DNA from: Hyphomicrobiales bacterium
GTDB taxonomy: Bacteria; Pseudomonadota; Alphaproteobacteria; Rhizobiales; JALURZ01
Direction of reading: 5' to 3'
DNA length: 10,269 nt
NCBI GenBank assembly: GCA_027058735.1
Contig: JALURZ010000022.1
Coordinates: forward strand, 1 to 10,269
In this document: positions 7,728 to 10,269 of the stretch, in pieces
Layout of the letters: each line of letters starts with the position of its first letter
Position numbering within the stretch: the stretch's first letter is position 1
Translations under genes and position numbers: made by a program
The notes under the pieces: generated by a model
Seen by the model: the letters and a program-made list of their open reading frames with translations, nothing else
Told to the model about the DNA's origin: nothing
Database searches by the model: none

Positions 7728-8342
7728 ATGAGCCTTGAGTTTCTCGTGACCGCGCTGATCGTGGTGCTGATACCTGGAACCGGCGTCGTCTTCACGGTGG
7801 CAACGGGGCTTGCATCGGGGCGGCGCGCCAGTATCGCCGCGGCGGTCGGGTGCACCCTGGGCATCGTTCCGGCAATCCTGGCCTCGGTGGCCGGACTGGC
7901 GGCCGTCCTGCACACCAGCGCGGTGGCGTTTCAGGCGTTGAAAGTCCTTGGCGTCGCCTATCTGCTCTATCTGGCGTGGCAGACGCTGAGGCAATCGGGG
8001 CCGTTGCCGATCTGCACCGGTCTGCCGGCGCGACCCGCAGCGCTGGCGCTCATGCGTACCGGCTTTCTGATCAATGTACTGAACCCGAAACTGTCCGCGT
8101 TTTTTCTGGCCTTCCTGCCGCAATTTGTGGATGTGCGCGCCGGCCCCCCGATCGCCCAGATGCTGGTCATGAGCGGGGTTTTCATGGCTATGACACTGGC
8201 CGTTTTCGTCGTTTACGGGGCTTTTGCCGCCCTGGTGGGCGAAAAGATGCTGCGCAGCGACACGGTGCTGAAATGGATGCGGCGCACGGTTGGCGCGGCC
8301 TTTGCGGGCTTTGGCCTGCGCCTTGCGTTTACGGAGCGCTGA
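7728..8342 (+). CDS. LysE/RhtB-family transporter (probable amino acid or metabolite exporter)
   Basis: This 204-residue inner-membrane protein belongs by sequence pattern to the LysE/RhtB exporter superfamily, whose members mostly export amino acids or derivatives. Hydrophobic segments lie at roughly 3-28, 36-61, 66-87, 108-134, 143-171 and 186-201. Signatures include LIPGTGVVFTVATGLASGRR (14-33; a PGTG version of the usual PGP motif), KVLGVAYLLYLAWQTLR (72-88) and INVLNPKLSAFFLAFLPQF (115-133). The start at 7728 is chosen because GAGGA (7719-7723) precedes it and the first transmembrane segment begins at once; the longer in-frame ORF from 7602 runs inside sucB and adds an unrelated polar stretch. 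It sits 28 bp after sucB and 53 bp before lpdA on the same strand, so it is probably co-transcribed, but it is not part of the dehydrogenase complex. The substrate is unknown. Confidence 0.88.
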   Translation: MSLEFLVTALIVVLIPGTGVVFTVATGLASGRRASIAAAVGCTLGIVPAILASVAGLAAVLHTSAVAFQALKVLGVAYLLYLAWQTLRQSGPLPICTGLPARPAALALMRTGFLINVLNPKLSAFFLAFLPQFVDVRAGPPIAQMLVMSGVFMAMTLAVFVVYGAFAALVGEKMLRSDTVLKWMRRTVGAAFAGFGLRLAFTER

Positions 8343-8395
8343 TATGAGGCACCCGCCGGGCGCGGCGATGTCCGCGCCAGATAATGGAGACCTTC

Positions 8396-9799
8396 ATGGC
8401 TGACAGTTACGATCTCACCGTCATCGGCACCGGGCCTGGCGGTTATGTTTGCGCTATCCGCGCCGCCCAGTTGGGCATGAACGTGGCGGTGGTGGAGAAA
8501 CGCGCGACCCATGGCGGCACCTGTCTCAATGTGGGGTGCATTCCCTCAAAAGCCCTGCTGCACGCCTCCGAAATGTTCGAGGAGGCCGGTCACCACTTCG
8601 CCCATCTGGGCATCGAGGTTGCGCCGAAGCTCGATCTCAAGGCGATGATGGGCCACAAGGACGAAACCGTGGAGGCCAATGTCAGGGGGGTCGAGTTTCT
8701 GCTGAAGAAGAACAAGATCACCGCCTATCACGGAACCGGGCGCATCGTGGCGGCCGGCGCGGTGGAAGTGACGCCGGAAAAGGGCAAGGCGGAGACCATC
8801 AAGACCAAGAACATCGTGATCGCCACCGGCTCGCATGTGATGCCGCTGCCGGGCCTCAGGATCGATGAAAAATCCATCCTGTCGTCGGATGGCGCCATCG
8901 CCCTGGACAAGGTGCCGGGCACGTTGCTGGTCATCGGCGCCGGGGTGATCGGTCTCGAACTGGGGTCGGTCTGGCGCCGGCTGGGCGCGGAGGTGATCGT
9001 CGTTGAGTTTCTCGACCGCATTCTGCCGGGCATGGATGGTGATGTCGCCAGGACCTTCCAGCGCGCGCTCAAGAAACAGGGCATGACCTTCAGGCTGTCG
9101 ACCAGGGTGACCGGTGCGAAGAAGGCCGGCAAGGGGCTCAAGGTGACCATGGAGCCGGCGGCGGGCGGCAGGCCTGAAACCCTCGATGCGGATGCGGTGC
9201 TGGTGGCCATCGGACGGCGGGCCTATACGGCGGGCCTTGGCCTTGAGGAACTCGGGATCGCGCTCGACAAACAGGGCCGGGTCAAGACGGATGCGCATTT
9301 CAAGACAGGCATCGACGGGATCTATGCCATCGGCGACGCGATTGCCGGGCCGATGCTCGCCCACAAGGCCGAAGACGAAGGGGTCGCGGTCGCGGAAATC
9401 CTCGCCGGCCAATCGGGCCATGTGAACTACGATGTCATTCCCGGCGTGGTCTACACCACGCCGGAGGTCGCCGCCGTCGGCCAAACCGAAGAGGAACTGA
9501 AAGACGCCGGCATTGCCTATGTGTCCGGCAAATTTCCGTTCACCGCCAATGGCCGGGCCAAGGCCATGCGCAAGACCGACGGTTTCATCAAGGTGCTGGC
9601 GGACGCCAAAACCGACCGGGTGCTCGGTGTCCACATGGTCGGCGCCAGCGTCGGCGAGATGATCCACGAAGCCGCCGTGCTGATGGAATTCGGCGGCTCG
9701 GCCGAAGACCTGGCGCGCACCTGCCACGCCCACCCGACCATGTCGGAAGCCGTGAAAGAAGCCGCCATGGCGCTCGCCAAACGCGCCATCCACATGTGA
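8396..9799 (+). CDS. lpdA: Dihydrolipoamide dehydrogenase (E3)
   Basis: The 467-residue flavoprotein reoxidises the dihydrolipoyl group of SucB, passing electrons through FAD to NAD+. The FAD-binding motif GTGPGG is at 11-16, and the redox-active disulfide is Cys43/Cys48 in GGTCLNVGCIPSK. The NAD-binding loop GAGVIGLE spans 181-188 and ends in the acidic residue expected there. YAIGDAIAGPMLAHKAEDEG is the second FAD contact. The C-terminal dimerisation domain holds the active-site pair His446/Glu451 in HAHPTMSE. Length is typical, with no N-terminal lipoyl domain. The start at 8396 has GGAGA at 8386-8390; an ATG four codons earlier (8384) overlaps that site and is less likely. Its position after sucAB points to the 2-oxoglutarate dehydrogenase complex, though E3 may be shared with other complexes. 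Confidence 0.96.
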   Translation: MADSYDLTVIGTGPGGYVCAIRAAQLGMNVAVVEKRATHGGTCLNVGCIPSKALLHASEMFEEAGHHFAHLGIEVAPKLDLKAMMGHKDETVEANVRGVEFLLKKNKITAYHGTGRIVAAGAVEVTPEKGKAETIKTKNIVIATGSHVMPLPGLRIDEKSILSSDGAIALDKVPGTLLVIGAGVIGLELGSVWRRLGAEVIVVEFLDRILPGMDGDVARTFQRALKKQGMTFRLSTRVTGAKKAGKGLKVTMEPAAGGRPETLDADAVLVAIGRRAYTAGLGLEELGIALDKQGRVKTDAHFKTGIDGIYAIGDAIAGPMLAHKAEDEGVAVAEILAGQSGHVNYDVIPGVVYTTPEVAAVGQTEEELKDAGIAYVSGKFPFTANGRAKAMRKTDGFIKVLADAKTDRVLGVHMVGASVGEMIHEAAVLMEFGGSAEDLARTCHAHPTMSEAVKEAAMALAKRAIHM

Positions 9800-9803
9800 G
9801 GCG

Positions 9804-10269
9804 TCACAGCCCGGCGAAGGGTTTGGGGTTTGACCCGTCGGTGAAGCGCGAAAAGCGGAACGGGTGCGGGTCCACGACGGGGGATGCGCCGGTCGCAAGG
9901 TCCGCGATCAGCCGCCCCGCGCCGGGGCCCAGCCCGAAGCCATGGCCGGAAAAGCCCGTGGCGATGAACAGGCCCGGCGTTGTTTTGAGCCCGGAAATCA
10001 CCGGAATGGCGTCCGGCGTCGTGTCGATATAGCCGGCCCAGCTCTCTTCGATCGTTACGCCCTGGAAGACCGGGAACGCTTTTCTGAGATTGTTCGCCGC
10101 GCGTTCGAGCATCCACGGCACCGGGGCGGGATCAAGAATGCGGCAGGCCTCAAACGGCGATGCCTGATCCAGCGCCCAGCGGCGCGGGCGCATCAGTTCA
10201 TCGACAAACCGCCGCCCCAGCGCGAACCGCACGGAACGGCCCGCCATCCTGAGCAGGCCGCCAAACTGC
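9804..10269 (-). CDS. FAD-dependent DAO-family oxidoreductase, C-terminal part (partial)
   Basis: The reading frame enters from the right edge of the window without a stop codon, and 154 residues are visible up to the TGA at 9804-9806. The ATG at 10247 is internal, because in-frame codons upstream still read as family-like sequence (QFGGLLRMAG). Visible C-terminal signatures of the D-amino-acid-oxidase/glycine-oxidase-like superfamily are SWAGYIDTTPDAIPVIS and ATGFSGHGFGLGPGAG followed by RLIADLATG, where the last two form the C-terminal FAD-contacting segment. Such enzymes oxidise amines or amino acids with FAD. The N-terminal Rossmann motif and the substrate-specific residues lie outside the window, so the substrate cannot be named. 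It is convergent with lpdA, with 4 bp between the stop codons, and belongs to a different transcription unit. It is not obviously related to the TCA cluster. Confidence 0.88.
   Translation of the reverse strand, partial: QFGGLLRMAGRSVRFALGRRFVDELMRPRRWALDQASPFEACRILDPAPVPWMLERAANNLRKAFPVFQGVTIEESWAGYIDTTPDAIPVISGLKTTPGLFIATGFSGHGFGLGPGAGRLIADLATGASPVVDPHPFRFSRFTDGSNPKPFAGL

Noticed and set aside
6362..7915. Minus-strand open frame of 517 codons opposite the sucA end, sucB and the transporter start
   Set aside because: It crosses three real genes and two gene boundaries, with low-complexity, domain-free translation.
8344..8403. 19-codon frame MRHPPGAAMSAPDNGDLHG between the transporter gene and lpdA
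   Set aside because: It is too short to judge, overlaps the lpdA ribosome binding site and start, and resembles nothing known.
8546..9898. Minus-strand open frame of 450 codons opposite lpdA
   Set aside because: It is antisense to an intact E3 gene with all catalytic residues, and it has no family features of its own.

Overview
This window is GC-rich chromosomal DNA from an alphaproteobacterium. The gene order mdh-sucC-sucD-sucA-sucB-...-lpdA, all on the + strand, is the classic alphaproteobacterial TCA-cycle cluster, and the protein sequences read like that group. The genus cannot be fixed from the window alone.

Layout: positions 1-200 are a non-coding lead-in to mdh (malate dehydrogenase, 201-1166). 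A 202-bp gap follows, carrying the best promoter candidate in the window: an extended -10 element paired with a TTG-type -35 that sits inside a perfect 12-bp palindrome. Then come sucC (1369-2538) and sucD (2538-3413), which overlap by one base and encode the two subunits of succinyl-CoA synthetase. After a 96-bp spacer are sucA (3510-6464, E1 of 2-oxoglutarate dehydrogenase) and sucB (6512-7699, E2). A small LysE/RhtB-type membrane exporter gene (7728-8342) lies between sucB and lpdA (8396-9799, dihydrolipoamide dehydrogenase, E3). The window closes with the C-terminal part of a convergent, minus-strand FAD-dependent DAO-family oxidoreductase (9804-10269), whose stop codon is only 4 bp from that of lpdA.

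Functionally, SucA, SucB and LpdA assemble the 2-oxoglutarate dehydrogenase complex (2-oxoglutarate to succinyl-CoA). SucCD converts succinyl-CoA to succinate with nucleotide phosphorylation, and Mdh oxidises malate to oxaloacetate, so the cluster covers three steps of the TCA cycle. All key catalytic residues are present and every gene appears intact.

I found no mobile element, CRISPR array, RNA gene or evident novel system. The points that merit a second look are the transporter gene embedded between E2 and E3, the palindrome over the presumed sucC promoter, and minor repeats in the spacers.
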